Assembly: GCF_004962925.1 (NCBI RefSeq)
Contig: NZ_SUEO01000046.1
Location: forward strand, 1 to 32,767
Length of the DNA stretch: 32,767 nucleotides
Source of the DNA: Mesorhizobium sp.
GTDB taxonomy: Bacteria > Pseudomonadota > Alphaproteobacteria > Rhizobiales > Rhizobiaceae
Reading direction: 5' to 3'
The notes under the pieces were generated by a model. That model saw only the letters and a program-made list of their open reading frames with translations. It had not been told where the DNA came from and ran no database searches. This document shows, one piece after another, positions 9,567-19,315 of this stretch. The translations under genes were made by a program, and so were the position numbers. Each line of letters begins with the position of its first letter. Within the stretch, counting starts at the first letter, position 1.

Positions 9567-10805
9567 GCCGCCGGCGAGCGCCGCAAAACCACTGCCGGGC
9601 AGCAAGCCCTCGCGCATGAAAAAGGCGCGTAGCGGCGCGAAACCGCCGAGCACGCCGAGGCCGGCACTGCGCGCCATCTGGGCCGGTAGCATGTCGGAGA
9701 GCAGCGACTTGTTGAGCAGGTTGACCGCGCTGCTGCGTGCCAGAATGTCGGGCCGGCGCCTGAAATCATAAGCTGCGAGTGCCTTGACGGCGCCTGGATC
9801 GGTCCTGTTTTCGCAAGCAATTCCAATCAGATCGTCGATGTCCCTGATACCAAGGTTGAGACCCTGCGCGCCAATCGGCGGAAACACATGGGCGGCTTCG
9901 CCGACAAGTGCCACCCGGTTACGCGCGAAGCACCGGGGCGTCACGCCCGAAAGCGGGTAGATCTGCCGGCCGGCCTCGACAGACACCCGGCCCAGCATCG
10001 ATTGCATCCGCAATTCAACCCGCGTCGAAAGCGTCGCGTCGTCCAGTGCGGCGAGTTCCTTTGCCATTTCCGGTTCTACCACCCAGACAAGGCTAGACCG
10101 GTTGCCGGGCAGGGGAACCTGGGTGAACGGGCCGGTTTCGGTGTGGAATTCGGTCGAGGTGAAAGCGTGATCGCTGCGGTGGCTGAAATTGAGAACCAGT
10201 GCCGCCTGCGGATAGGAACGGGTGGATGTCGAGATGCCGGCAGCCTCACGGGCCGGAGACTGACGCCCGTCGGCAGCGACCGCCAGCGGTGCCGCGATCT
10301 CACTGCCGTCAGACAGGACCGCATGGGCATGATCGGCGTCGAGCCGCCAGGCATCCACCATCGATTTTCGCCATTCGATGCCGGAATGTGCGGCAACAGC
10401 CCCCGCAAGCGCGGGGTTCAGCGCGCTGTTGGGTAAATTCAGCCCGAACTGCTCCTCGCCGATTTCGCTGGCGCGAAAAGTGACCACCGGGCTGCGGATC
10501 AGCCGGCTGGTTGCATCGACGATGCGCATCACCTTCAGCGCTGCGGCCTGGGATCTCACCTCGTCGAGGACGCCCAATCGTTCAAGCATCTTCAGGGCCG
10601 GGTTCATCAACGCCGTCGTGCGGCCGTCTTGGCCATTTGCCTCAGGTCCGACAAGCGTCACCGGAAAGCCGGCGTCTGCGAAGCCAAGCGCCGCGATCAG
10701 CCCTGCCGGGCCGCTGCCGGCAACCAGTATCCGTGCTGTCTCCCGATGATCCAAATTCGGCTTCCCGGTTGCGAGGCGAGGTGGTCGGTCCGACCTCACG
10801 AGCAT
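9543..10805 (-). CDS. UbiH/UbiF/COQ6-family FAD-dependent monooxygenase
   Basis: ILVAGSGPAGLIAALGFADAGFPVTLVG, 'RVALVGEAAHVFPPIGAQGLNLGIRD'. Upstream part of the 607-aa ORF is antisense to DUF2182 and is excluded; start ATG 10805. Confidence 0.9.
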   Translation of the reverse strand: MLVRSDRPPRLATGKPNLDHRETARILVAGSGPAGLIAALGFADAGFPVTLVGPEANGQDGRTTALMNPALKMLERLGVLDEVRSQAAALKVMRIVDATSRLIRSPVVTFRASEIGEEQFGLNLPNSALNPALAGAVAAHSGIEWRKSMVDAWRLDADHAHAVLSDGSEIAAPLAVAADGRQSPAREAAGISTSTRSYPQAALVLNFSHRSDHAFTSTEFHTETGPFTQVPLPGNRSSLVWVVEPEMAKELAALDDATLSTRVELRMQSMLGRVSVEAGRQIYPLSGVTPRCFARNRVALVGEAAHVFPPIGAQGLNLGIRDIDDLIGIACENRTDPGAVKALAAYDFRRRPDILARSSAVNLLNKSLLSDMLPAQMARSAGLGVLGGFAPLRAFFMREGLLPGSGFAALAGGLRKQVRR

Positions 10806-10859
10806 ATAGGTCAGATCATGCGGCTTGATCAACGCGGCGATTCGGCCCATTCGATTGCC

Positions 10860-11756
10860 ATGACCGGCCAAGACCATGATTTCAGCCATCTCGACCGCGT
10901 CGGCCGTGCCACGGCGAGCGTCTCGCGCAATCCTCGACTGGCGGTGACCATCGTTTTGGGCGCAGGCGTTCTCCTGGCCTGGCTGCTTCTTGGCGCCATG
11001 GCGATACGTGGCGCCGAAAGCCGGATTCCCGGCATCGATGCACCCGGCGACACGATGCTCAGATATCTGCCGGAGCTGCCGCTGCCGGATTTTCTCGAGC
11101 GCTTCTTCACCCTTTGTCTTGCACCTGCGCCGCTCGACGGAGGCGTCGCCGCGCAGGCCGGAGCGCTCGTCATCATGTGGTTCCTGATGGCGGTCGCCAC
11201 CATGCTGCCCTCGGCGGCGCCGATGATCCGCACCTATTGCGAGATCGCCGATACTGCGCGGATCAAGGGCGAACCGGTCGTCCATCCGCTGGTCCTGGTC
11301 GCCGGTTACCTCAGCGTGTGGTTGGCTGCGTCGGCAGTGTTTGCGGCGCTGACGCTCGCCGTGCACACCTTCGCCTCATCTGTGCAGATGCTCGATCCAG
11401 TGGTCGGAGCGGCCGGAGCAGTCGCGCTTTCGATTGCCGGCCTTTACCAGTTCAGCGGCCTGAAGGAAGCCTGCCTGACAAAGTGCAAAAACCCGTTCTC
11501 GATCCTGTTTTCCAACTGGAGCGCTAAGCCCGGCCGCATTTTCCGGCTCGGCATGGAGCAGGGCGTCTGGTGCCTCGGCTGCTGCTGGGCGCTGATGCTG
11601 GTGATGTTCGCTGTCGGTGTGATGAACGTGTTCTGGATGGCGTTGATCGCCCTGTTCACCTTGATCGAAAAACAGACGGCGGGCAGGCTGCCAACCCGGG
11701 TCGCCGGTGCGATACTGCTTGTCTGGGCAACCGCCCTGCTAGTAGTCTCGGCATAA
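10860..11756 (+). CDS. DUF2182 domain-containing membrane protein
   Basis: 'MWFLMAVATMLPSAAPMI', 'LKEACLTKCKNPFSILFSNW', 'GVWCLGCCWALMLVMFAVGVMNVFWM' match the DUF2182 pattern; start MTGQDHD at 10860. Confidence 0.85.
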   Translation: MTGQDHDFSHLDRVGRATASVSRNPRLAVTIVLGAGVLLAWLLLGAMAIRGAESRIPGIDAPGDTMLRYLPELPLPDFLERFFTLCLAPAPLDGGVAAQAGALVIMWFLMAVATMLPSAAPMIRTYCEIADTARIKGEPVVHPLVLVAGYLSVWLAASAVFAALTLAVHTFASSVQMLDPVVGAAGAVALSIAGLYQFSGLKEACLTKCKNPFSILFSNWSAKPGRIFRLGMEQGVWCLGCCWALMLVMFAVGVMNVFWMALIALFTLIEKQTAGRLPTRVAGAILLVWATALLVVSA

Positions 11757-11770
11757 GGGGAGAGAATTCG

Positions 11771-12385
11771 ATGGCAGATCAAAGCTGGGCAATGAAAGGA
11801 GAGCTGGTGCTCTCCTGCAATTGCACGGTTTTTTGCCCTTGCGTGCTGTCTCTCGGCAATCATCCGCCGACCGAGGGCTACTGCCAGACCTGGGCAGGGT
11901 TCCGCATCGATGCTGGCCATTTCGGCGAAGTCGACCTGTCCGGCCTCAACCTTGGGCTGGTCATGGAAATCCCAGGCTATATGAGCCGTGGCAACTGGAC
12001 CGCCGGACTGTTCATCGACAAACGCGCCTCAGTCTACGCGGTAAAGGCATTGACGAAAATTTTCACCGGCAAGGCCGGCGGAACCACCTCACTGCTCTCC
12101 ATCCTGGTCGGAAAGTTCCTCGGCGTCGAGCAAGCGCCGATCACTTATGAGACGCGCGACAGGACGCGGATCTTCCAGATACCGAAAATCATCGATGGGG
12201 CGGTGACGCCGATTGCCGGCAAGGACCGCGGCACGGATACGGTGATCAGCAATTCGGAGTACTGGATCGCACCGGAAATCACCGTGGCCAGATCCGACAA
12301 GAGCAAGATGCGGGCCTTTGGGCGCAACTGGAATTTTGCCGGCCGCTCGGCCGAAATCTGCAAGCTGGACTGGCGGGGCCCGTGA
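11771..12385 (+). CDS. DUF1326 domain-containing protein
   Basis: MADQSWAMKGELVLSCNCTVFCPCVLS (cysteine cluster CNCTVFCPC); 'GYCQTWAGFRID'. Confidence 0.85.
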   Translation: MADQSWAMKGELVLSCNCTVFCPCVLSLGNHPPTEGYCQTWAGFRIDAGHFGEVDLSGLNLGLVMEIPGYMSRGNWTAGLFIDKRASVYAVKALTKIFTGKAGGTTSLLSILVGKFLGVEQAPITYETRDRTRIFQIPKIIDGAVTPIAGKDRGTDTVISNSEYWIAPEITVARSDKSKMRAFGRNWNFAGRSAEICKLDWRGP

Positions 12386-13200
12386 GCAAAAAAACAACGG
12401 CCAGGAAAATTACGGACAGGATTCCGAGGCCAAAGAAGAAAGTCACGTGGCCGCAGGCGCGCGCGTTTTCGGTCCACCTGCTGACCGCGTCGGGATCGTT
12501 CCTGGCGTTCCTGTCGCTGGTGGCCGCGAGCGAGCAGCGCTGGACGGCAATGTTCTGGTGGCTCGGGCTGGCGCTGTTCGTCGACGGTATCGACGGGCCG
12601 ATCGCCAGGAAGCTCGAGGTCAAGGAAATCCTGCCGACGTGGTCGGGCGAACTCCTCGACAACATTATCGACTATGTGACCTACGTGCTGATACCGGCCT
12701 TCGCGCTTTACCAGCGCGGCTTCATGGGCGAGGGCCTGTCGTTCCTATCGGCGGCGATCATCGTGGTATCGAGCGCGATCTACTATGCCGACACCGGCAT
12801 GAAGACGAAGGAAAATTTCTTCAAGGGGTTTCCGGTGGTCTGGAACATGGTGGTGTTCACGCTGTTCGTCATCGATCCGGGACAATGGGTTTCCTTCGCC
12901 GTGGTAGTGGTGGCCGGCATTCTGACCTTCATGCCGATCTATTTCATCCACCCGGTGCGGGTGGTGCGGCTGCGCCCGATCAACCTTGGCATGACGTTGC
13001 TATGGTGCGCTTTCGGAGCGCTGGCCCTGGCGCAGGCAGCTCTCGCCGCCTTCTACGACCAGATCGGGGTCCTGGGCGAGCAGGTGAGTGTCTTCACCAA
13101 GATCGGCATCACGGTCACCGGGCTTTACCTCGCTTGCATCGGCGGTATCATGCAGCTCTTTCCAGATCTCGGCGCCAAGCCGGATGACAAGAAAGCCTGA
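12382..13200 (+). CDS. pcs: phosphatidylcholine synthase
   Basis: CDP-alcohol phosphatidyltransferase-like 'DGIDGPIARKLEVKEILPTWSGELLDNIIDYVTYVLIPAFAL'; GTG start overlaps the DUF1326 stop by 4 nt (GTGA). Confidence 0.9.
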   Translation: MSKKTTARKITDRIPRPKKKVTWPQARAFSVHLLTASGSFLAFLSLVAASEQRWTAMFWWLGLALFVDGIDGPIARKLEVKEILPTWSGELLDNIIDYVTYVLIPAFALYQRGFMGEGLSFLSAAIIVVSSAIYYADTGMKTKENFFKGFPVVWNMVVFTLFVIDPGQWVSFAVVVVAGILTFMPIYFIHPVRVVRLRPINLGMTLLWCAFGALALAQAALAAFYDQIGVLGEQVSVFTKIGITVTGLYLACIGGIMQLFPDLGAKPDDKKA

Positions 13201-13233
13201 CCCCAAAGCTTGATCCCCCAAGAGAGCCAGAAA

Positions 13234-14211
13234 ATGTCCAAAGCGATCCGTATCCACGCCAATGGCGGTCCGGAGGTTCTGACCTATGAGGACGCCGATC
13301 CGGGCCAACCCGGCTCGGGACAAATTCTGGTCAGACACACGGCGATCGGCCTCAATTTCATCGATGTCTATCATCGCTCCGGCCTCTATCCGCCACCAGG
13401 CGGTTTCCCGCTGATACCCGGCAGCGAGGCGGCCGGCGTGGTGCTGGAAGTGGGTGCGGATATCGACTGGCTGAAGCCCGGCGATCGCATCGCCTATGCC
13501 GTGACGACTGGCGCCTATGCAGGGCAGCGCGTGATCGCCGCCGACCGCGTCGTGAAGGTGCCGGACGGCATCAGCGACGAACAGGCGGCCGCCATGATGC
13601 TGAAAGGGATGACCGCGGAATATCTGTTGCGCCGTACCTTCAAGGTGAAGGCGGGCGATACGATCCTGTTTCACGCGGCGGCCGGCGGTGTCGGGCTGAT
13701 CCTCGGCCAATGGGCCAAGCATCTTGGCGCAACCGTGATCGGCACCGCCAGCTCCACCGAAAAGATCGAGCTCGCCAAGACGCATGGCTTCGACCATGTC
13801 ATCAACTACCGCGAGCAGGACTTCGTCGCCGGCGTCCTCGCCATAACCGGCGGCAAGAAGTGCGACGTCGTCTATGATTCGGTCGGCAACGACACCTTTC
13901 CGGCCTCGCTCGACTGCCTGAAGCCGCTCGGCATGTTCGCCAGTTTCGGTCAATCGTCTGGGCCGATCCCGCCGTTCAGCATATCGTTGCTGGCGCAGAA
14001 AGGTTCGCTGTTCGCAACCCGTCCGACGCTGTTCGTCTACAACGCCAAGCGCGAAGACCTGGAGGCGTCCGCCGCCGCGCTGTTCGAAATCGTCCTCAGC
14101 GGCGCGGTCAAGATCAAGATCAACCAGCGCTACGCGCTCAAGGATGCCGGCAGGGCACATGCCGACCTTGAAGGGCGCAGGACAACCGGAACAACCATTC
14201 TTATCCCCTGA
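13234..14211 (+). CDS. zinc-independent quinone oxidoreductase (NADPH:quinone reductase family)
   Basis: MSKAIRIHANGGPEVLTYED, 'GLNFIDVYHRSGLY', 'GDTILFHAAAGGVGLILGQWAKHLGA'. Confidence 0.92.
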   Translation: MSKAIRIHANGGPEVLTYEDADPGQPGSGQILVRHTAIGLNFIDVYHRSGLYPPPGGFPLIPGSEAAGVVLEVGADIDWLKPGDRIAYAVTTGAYAGQRVIAADRVVKVPDGISDEQAAAMMLKGMTAEYLLRRTFKVKAGDTILFHAAAGGVGLILGQWAKHLGATVIGTASSTEKIELAKTHGFDHVINYREQDFVAGVLAITGGKKCDVVYDSVGNDTFPASLDCLKPLGMFASFGQSSGPIPPFSISLLAQKGSLFATRPTLFVYNAKREDLEASAAALFEIVLSGAVKIKINQRYALKDAGRAHADLEGRRTTGTTILIP

Positions 14212-14241
14212 GCCTTTCCACCACTTGAGCCTTGCTATCTC

Positions 14242-14360
14242 TCAGAGCGACGTGCGTCCGCCTGGACGCCCAAAAGCACGCTCCAACGTTTTTCCAACGT
14301 TTTGAAACTACGCATCGTGCCTTCCGAAAATCGATTTTGATTTTCGGGCGGATGCGTTAG
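14242..14360. repeat. intergenic palindromic repeat, copy A
   Basis: Contains perfect hairpin CCGAAAATC-gatttt-GATTTTCGG (14324-14347) and 'gctccaacg..ttgaaactacgcat'. Confidence 0.6.
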
Positions 14361-14480
14361 GTTTCCGCTGAAATTCTTGAAGCTCTTTCAAGACGGGTGC
14401 CGCTTTGCGATGACAGCAGGCCGCGCATACCATGCCTGCGGGAACACAGAACATGTCTGGCAAACCAGATGGGAGGCACT

Positions 14481-16046
14481 GTGAGTGCAAATCAGGACGG
14501 CGCAAACCTGCTTGAGGTTCGTGGCCTCACCAAGACGTTCGGCACGCTGACAGCGTGCGACCATATCGATCTCAATGTCGCAAAAGGCGAAATCCACGCG
14601 TTGCTCGGCGAGAACGGCGCCGGCAAGTCGACGCTCGTCAAAATGCTGTTCGGAACACTGGAGCCCAATTCGGGCGAGATTTTCTGGAACGGTCAGGCGG
14701 TCACGATCACCAATCCCGGCTTTGCGAAGAAGCTCGGCATCGGCATGGTGTTCCAGCATTTTTCGCTGTTCGAGGCACTGACGGCGGCCGAGAACATCGC
14801 GCTGTCATTGGACGACGGTTCGCCGATCAGCACGATTGCCGCGAAGGCCAGGGCGCTTTCCTACAGCTATGGCCTGCCGCTCGACCCGCAATCGCTGGTC
14901 GGCGACCTGTCTGTCGGTGAGCGCCAGCGTATCGAGATCATCCGCTGCCTTCTGCAGACGCCGCAGCTCATCATCCTCGACGAGCCGACTTCGGTGCTGA
15001 CGCCGCAGGAAGCCGACAAGCTGTTCGAAACGCTCGAACGGCTGCGCTCGGAAGGAAAGTCCATCCTCTACATTTCGCATCGCCTTGAAGAGGTCAAACG
15101 CATCTGCGACCGCGCCACGGTGCTGCGCCACGGCAAGGTGGTTGGCCATTGCAACCCGCGCAAGGAAACCGCGTCATCGCTGGCGCGCATGATGGTCGGC
15201 AACGATGTGCCGACCGTGGTGCGCGCGCCGGCCGAGGGTATCGAGACCGCGCAGCCGCTGCTTGAAATCCGCGCACTCAGCCGCAAGCCGGCAACGCCGT
15301 TCTCGATCCCGCTCAGGAACATCAACCTGACGGTACGCGCCGGAGAAGTGATCGGCATTGCAGGCGTCGCCGGCAACGGCCAGGGCGAGTTCTTCGAATC
15401 CGTTTCCGGCGAGGTGCCGCAGCAGGATGCCGCTTCGGTGCGCATCCGCGGCAAGGATGCCGGCGGCCTCAGCATCACCGGCAGGCGGCTGATGGGCGCT
15501 GCCTTCGTGCCGGAAGAGCGGCTCGGCCACGGTGCAGCGCCGCGCATGAAGCTCTCGGAAAACCTGCTTCTGTCGCGCCATGCCACCGATGGAAAGGTGT
15601 TTGTCGGCGCCGGCGGAATGGTCAAAAGCGACGCGATCTATGCCGCTGCCCAGCGCATCATCAAGGCGATGGATGTGCGCAAGAGCGCCCCGGACCCGGA
15701 GGCGGCAGCGCTTTCAGGCGGCAATCTGCAGAAATTCATCGTCGGCCGCGAACTCGACCGCAGGCCAAGCGTGATGGTCGTCAATCAGCCGACATGGGGC
15801 GTCGACGCCGGTGCTGCCGCCCACATTCGCCAGACGCTGATCGAACTGGCGCGCTGCGGCTCGGCAGTGCTGGTCATCAGCCAGGACCTCGACGAATTGT
15901 TCGAAATATCCGACGCGATCGCGGTGATGCATAATGGCGAACTGTCGAAGCCTTTGCCGATCGCTGAGGCCACGTTCGAAAAGATCGGACTGCTGATGGG
16001 CGGAGCCGAGCCCGGCCACGCCGAACACGCTCTGGAGACGTCATGA
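14481..16046 (+). CDS. nucleoside (BMP-type) ABC transporter ATP-binding protein
   Basis: Duplicated ABC domains; GENGAGKSTLVKMLFG, LSVGERQRIEIIRCLLQTPQLIILDEPTSVL. GTG 14481 preceded by GGGAGG; ATG 14469 is an alternative start. Confidence 0.92.
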   Translation: MSANQDGANLLEVRGLTKTFGTLTACDHIDLNVAKGEIHALLGENGAGKSTLVKMLFGTLEPNSGEIFWNGQAVTITNPGFAKKLGIGMVFQHFSLFEALTAAENIALSLDDGSPISTIAAKARALSYSYGLPLDPQSLVGDLSVGERQRIEIIRCLLQTPQLIILDEPTSVLTPQEADKLFETLERLRSEGKSILYISHRLEEVKRICDRATVLRHGKVVGHCNPRKETASSLARMMVGNDVPTVVRAPAEGIETAQPLLEIRALSRKPATPFSIPLRNINLTVRAGEVIGIAGVAGNGQGEFFESVSGEVPQQDAASVRIRGKDAGGLSITGRRLMGAAFVPEERLGHGAAPRMKLSENLLLSRHATDGKVFVGAGGMVKSDAIYAAAQRIIKAMDVRKSAPDPEAAALSGGNLQKFIVGRELDRRPSVMVVNQPTWGVDAGAAAHIRQTLIELARCGSAVLVISQDLDELFEISDAIAVMHNGELSKPLPIAEATFEKIGLLMGGAEPGHAEHALETS

Positions 16047-17155
16047 TGCGCCTCGAACTCGTCAAACGCCCGCAGCGCTCGATGCTGTTCTCGGCGCTGT
16101 CGCCGTTCATTGCCTTTGCACTGACGATCGTTGCCGGCGCCATCCTGTTCGCGCTGCTTGGCGTCAATCCTTTGAAGGCTTTCCAAATTTACTTCATTGA
16201 GCCGGTCAGTCAGGTCTGGCAGCTGCATGAGCTGGCGATCAAGGCGGCACCGCTCATCCTGATCGGGGTCGGCCTGTCGGTTTGCTACAGGGCCAACATC
16301 TGGAACATCGGAGCGGAAGGCCAATTCATCCTGGGCGGCATCGTCGGATCGAGCATTCCGGTGCTGTTTCCGCAGTTTGAAGGCCCGCTGGTGCTGCCGC
16401 TGATGCTGCTGTTCGGCATGATCGGCGGCGCCGCCTACGCCGCCATTCCGGCTCTGCTCAAAGCGCGCTTCAACACCAACGAGATCCTGACCAGCCTGAT
16501 GCTGGTCTATGTCGCGCAGCTGTTCCTCGACTGGCTGGTGCGTGGCCCTTGGCGCGACCCGAAGGGTTTCAACTTCCCGCAGACGATACAGTTCAACGAC
16601 TCCGCCATCTTGCCGGAACTGATGCCGGCCTCCGGCCGCGCCAATTGGGGTTTCGTCTTCGCGCTGGTCGCGGCGGTGCTGGTCTGGATCCTGATGAGCC
16701 GCATGCTGAAAGGCTTCGAGGTCCGCGTGCTCGGCTCAAGCCCCAGGGCAGGGCGCTTCGCCGGCTTCGGCATCAACCGGATGGTGTTCTTCGCCTTCAT
16801 GCTGTCGGGTGCGCTGGCTGGACTTGCCGGCATCTCGGAAGTCTCCGGCGCCATCGGCCAGCTGCAGCCGGTCATTTCGCCCGGCTACGGCTTCACCGCC
16901 ATCATCGTGGCGTTCCTCGGCCGGCTCAATCCGCTAGGCATCGTCGCGGCGGGCCTGGTGCTGGCGCTGACCTACCTCGGCGGCGAGGCGGTGCAAAGCG
17001 CGCTCGGCATCTCCGATAAGGTGGCGCGCGTGTTCCAAGGTATGCTGCTGTTCTTCGTGCTCGGCTGCGACACGCTCATTCATTACCGCATTCGTCTGAT
17101 CGGCTTTGCCGCGCCGAAGCTTGAATCCGCGCCGAAGCTGGAGGAGGCCCGCTGA
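16043..17155 (+). CDS. nucleoside ABC transporter permease 1
   Basis: BPD_transp_2-type permease; 'NIWNIGAEGQFILGGIVGS'; ATGA overlap with the upstream ATPase. Confidence 0.92.
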   Translation: MMRLELVKRPQRSMLFSALSPFIAFALTIVAGAILFALLGVNPLKAFQIYFIEPVSQVWQLHELAIKAAPLILIGVGLSVCYRANIWNIGAEGQFILGGIVGSSIPVLFPQFEGPLVLPLMLLFGMIGGAAYAAIPALLKARFNTNEILTSLMLVYVAQLFLDWLVRGPWRDPKGFNFPQTIQFNDSAILPELMPASGRANWGFVFALVAAVLVWILMSRMLKGFEVRVLGSSPRAGRFAGFGINRMVFFAFMLSGALAGLAGISEVSGAIGQLQPVISPGYGFTAIIVAFLGRLNPLGIVAAGLVLALTYLGGEAVQSALGISDKVARVFQGMLLFFVLGCDTLIHYRIRLIGFAAPKLESAPKLEEAR

Positions 17156-18075
17156 TGGACATCACCGTCAACATTCTTTTGACCATCGCCACCGCGGCGA
17201 CGCCGTTGCTGATCGCGGCGATCGGCGAGCTGGTGGTCGAACGTTCCGGCGTGCTCAATCTTGGTGTCGAAGGCATGATGATCATGGGGGCGGTCGGTGG
17301 TTTCAGCGCCGGCTATCTCACCGGATCGCCGTGGATCGGGTTGTTGGCGGCGATCGCCATGGGTGCGGTGTTTTCGCTGCTGTTTGCCATCATGACGCTG
17401 TCGCTGGCCACCAATCAGGTGGCGACCGGCCTGTCGCTGACATTACTCGGCCTCGGCCTTTCCGGCATGATGGGCACCAGCTTTGTCGGCCAGCCCGGCG
17501 CGAGGCTGCCAAACCTCGACATTCCCGGCCTGACAGCGATCCCCGTCATCGGCAGGTTGTTGTTCGGCCAGGACCCGATCTTCTACATCTCGATCGCATT
17601 GACCGCCGGCGTCATGTGGTTCCTGTTCAAGACCCGCACCGGGCTCACTCTGCGCTCGATCGGCGACAGCCACACATCGGCCCATGCGCTCGGCATCCAG
17701 GTCATCCGCTACCGCTATCTCTCGGTGATCTTCGGCGGCGCCTGTGCAGGCCTTGCCGGGGGCCACCTGTCGCTGGTCTATACGCCGCAATGGGTGGAGA
17801 ACATGACCGCCGGACGCGGCTGGATCGCGCTGGCGCTGGTAGTGTTCGCATCATGGCGGCCATGGCGGGTGCTGGCTGGCGCCTATATCTTCGGCGCGGT
17901 ATGGATCGGCCAGCTTCATGCACAGGCTTTTGGCATTCCGGTGCCCTCGCAACTGCTTTCTTCGTTGCCCTATCTGGCAACCATCGTGGTTCTCGTTCTA
18001 ATCTCGCGCAACAAGCGTTTGACGATGATGAACACACCGGCTTCCTTGGGGCAGCCATTCGTTCCGGATCGTTGA
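17155..18075 (+). CDS. nucleoside ABC transporter permease 2
   Basis: '[22 protein letters not shown]'; TGATG overlap with the upstream permease. Confidence 0.92.
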   Translation: MDITVNILLTIATAATPLLIAAIGELVVERSGVLNLGVEGMMIMGAVGGFSAGYLTGSPWIGLLAAIAMGAVFSLLFAIMTLSLATNQVATGLSLTLLGLGLSGMMGTSFVGQPGARLPNLDIPGLTAIPVIGRLLFGQDPIFYISIALTAGVMWFLFKTRTGLTLRSIGDSHTSAHALGIQVIRYRYLSVIFGGACAGLAGGHLSLVYTPQWVENMTAGRGWIALALVVFASWRPWRVLAGAYIFGAVWIGQLHAQAFGIPVPSQLLSSLPYLATIVVLVLISRNKRLTMMNTPASLGQPFVPDR

Positions 18076-18126
18076 CAACAAAAGACAACCGGGAAGCTCC
18101 AAGGCTTAACTCAGAGAGGTAACACG

Positions 18127-19194
18127 ATGAAAAAACTGCTCATTGCGCTGATGGCCGCGGCGGCAGCATTGTCGCTGGCGGCGACCGCCGAAGCACAGGA
18201 AAAGCTGAAAGCCTGTTGGGTCTACACCGGCCCGATCGGCGATTTCGGCTATTCGTACCAGCATGACCAGGGCCGCCTGGACGTAGAGAAGGCACTCGGC
18301 GACAAGGTCGAGACGGCATACCTGGAGAACGTCTCCGAGGGTCCCGATGCCGATCGTGCTTTCGAGCGTCTGGCGCGCGAAGGATGCAAGATCATCTTCG
18401 GCACTTCCTTCGGCTTCATGGACCCCGAAGTGAAGGTCGCCAAGAAATTCCCCGACGTTAAGTTCGAGCACGCGACCGGCTACAAGACGTCGGACAATCT
18501 CGGCATCTACAATGCGCGCTTCTATGAAGGCCGCTACATTCTCGGCCAGATCGCCGCCAAGCAATCGAAGTCGGGTGTCGCCGGCTACATCGTTTCGTTC
18601 CCGATCCCCGAAGTGGTGATGGGCATCAATTCCTTCATGCTCGGCGCCCAGTCGGTCAACCCAGACTTCAAGGCGAAGATCGTCTGGGTCAATTCATGGT
18701 TCGATCCCGGCAAGGAAGCCGACGCCGCCAAGGCTCTGTTCGACCAGGGTGCCGACATCATCGTCCAGCACACCGACTCGACCGCCGCCTTGCAAGTCGC
18801 CGAAGAGCGCGGCCTGCAGGGGTTCGGTCAGTCTTCGGACATGATCAAGTTCGCTCCCAAGGCCCAGTTGACCTCGCTCACCGACGATTGGGGGCCGTAT
18901 TATATCAGCCGGGTGAAGGCCGTGCTCGACGGCACGTGGAAGCCGGGCAATGTCTGGCTGGGTATCAAGGACGGCGCCGTCAAAATGGCCCCTTACACCA
19001 ACATGCCCGATGACGTGAAGGCGATGGCGCAAGCCACCGAAAAGAAGATCGCCGACGGATGGAACCCCTTTACGGGACCGATTGCCAAGCAGGACGGCAC
19101 GCCGTGGCTGAAGGACGGCGAAGTCGCCGACGACGCTACGCTGCTCGGCATGAACTTCTACGTCAAGGGCGTCGATGACAAGCTGCCGAAGTAA
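18127..19194 (+). CDS. BMP family ABC transporter substrate-binding protein
   Basis: Signal peptide; 'KACWVYTGPIGDFGYSYQHDQGR', 'ADIIVQHTDSTAALQVAEERG'. Confidence 0.93.
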   Translation: MKKLLIALMAAAAALSLAATAEAQEKLKACWVYTGPIGDFGYSYQHDQGRLDVEKALGDKVETAYLENVSEGPDADRAFERLAREGCKIIFGTSFGFMDPEVKVAKKFPDVKFEHATGYKTSDNLGIYNARFYEGRYILGQIAAKQSKSGVAGYIVSFPIPEVVMGINSFMLGAQSVNPDFKAKIVWVNSWFDPGKEADAAKALFDQGADIIVQHTDSTAALQVAEERGLQGFGQSSDMIKFAPKAQLTSLTDDWGPYYISRVKAVLDGTWKPGNVWLGIKDGAVKMAPYTNMPDDVKAMAQATEKKIADGWNPFTGPIAKQDGTPWLKDGEVADDATLLGMNFYVKGVDDKLPK

Positions 19195-19232
19195 GCGCAA
19201 ACTTGGCTCGGCCGGCTTTCGCTAGAACCGGG

Positions 19233-19259
19233 GAGGGCGCCTTCGGGCGTCCTCTTTTT
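19233..19259 (+). terminator. rho-independent terminator of the BMP transporter operon
   Basis: GAGGGCGCC-TTCG-GGCGTCCTC then TTTTT. Confidence 0.88.
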
Positions 19260-19315
19260 CATGCGCAGAGCTTCGAAGATTAACCTGCCCGGCCGCGAGT
19301 CCCACTCACGAACGC

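Noticed and set aside
10806-11366. N-terminal extension of the UbiH-like ORF
   Set aside because: Antisense to the DUF2182 gene; the FAD motif begins shortly after ATG 10805.
13000-14160. 386-aa minus-strand ORF
   Set aside because: Shadow of pcs and quinone oxidoreductase; no recognisable domain.
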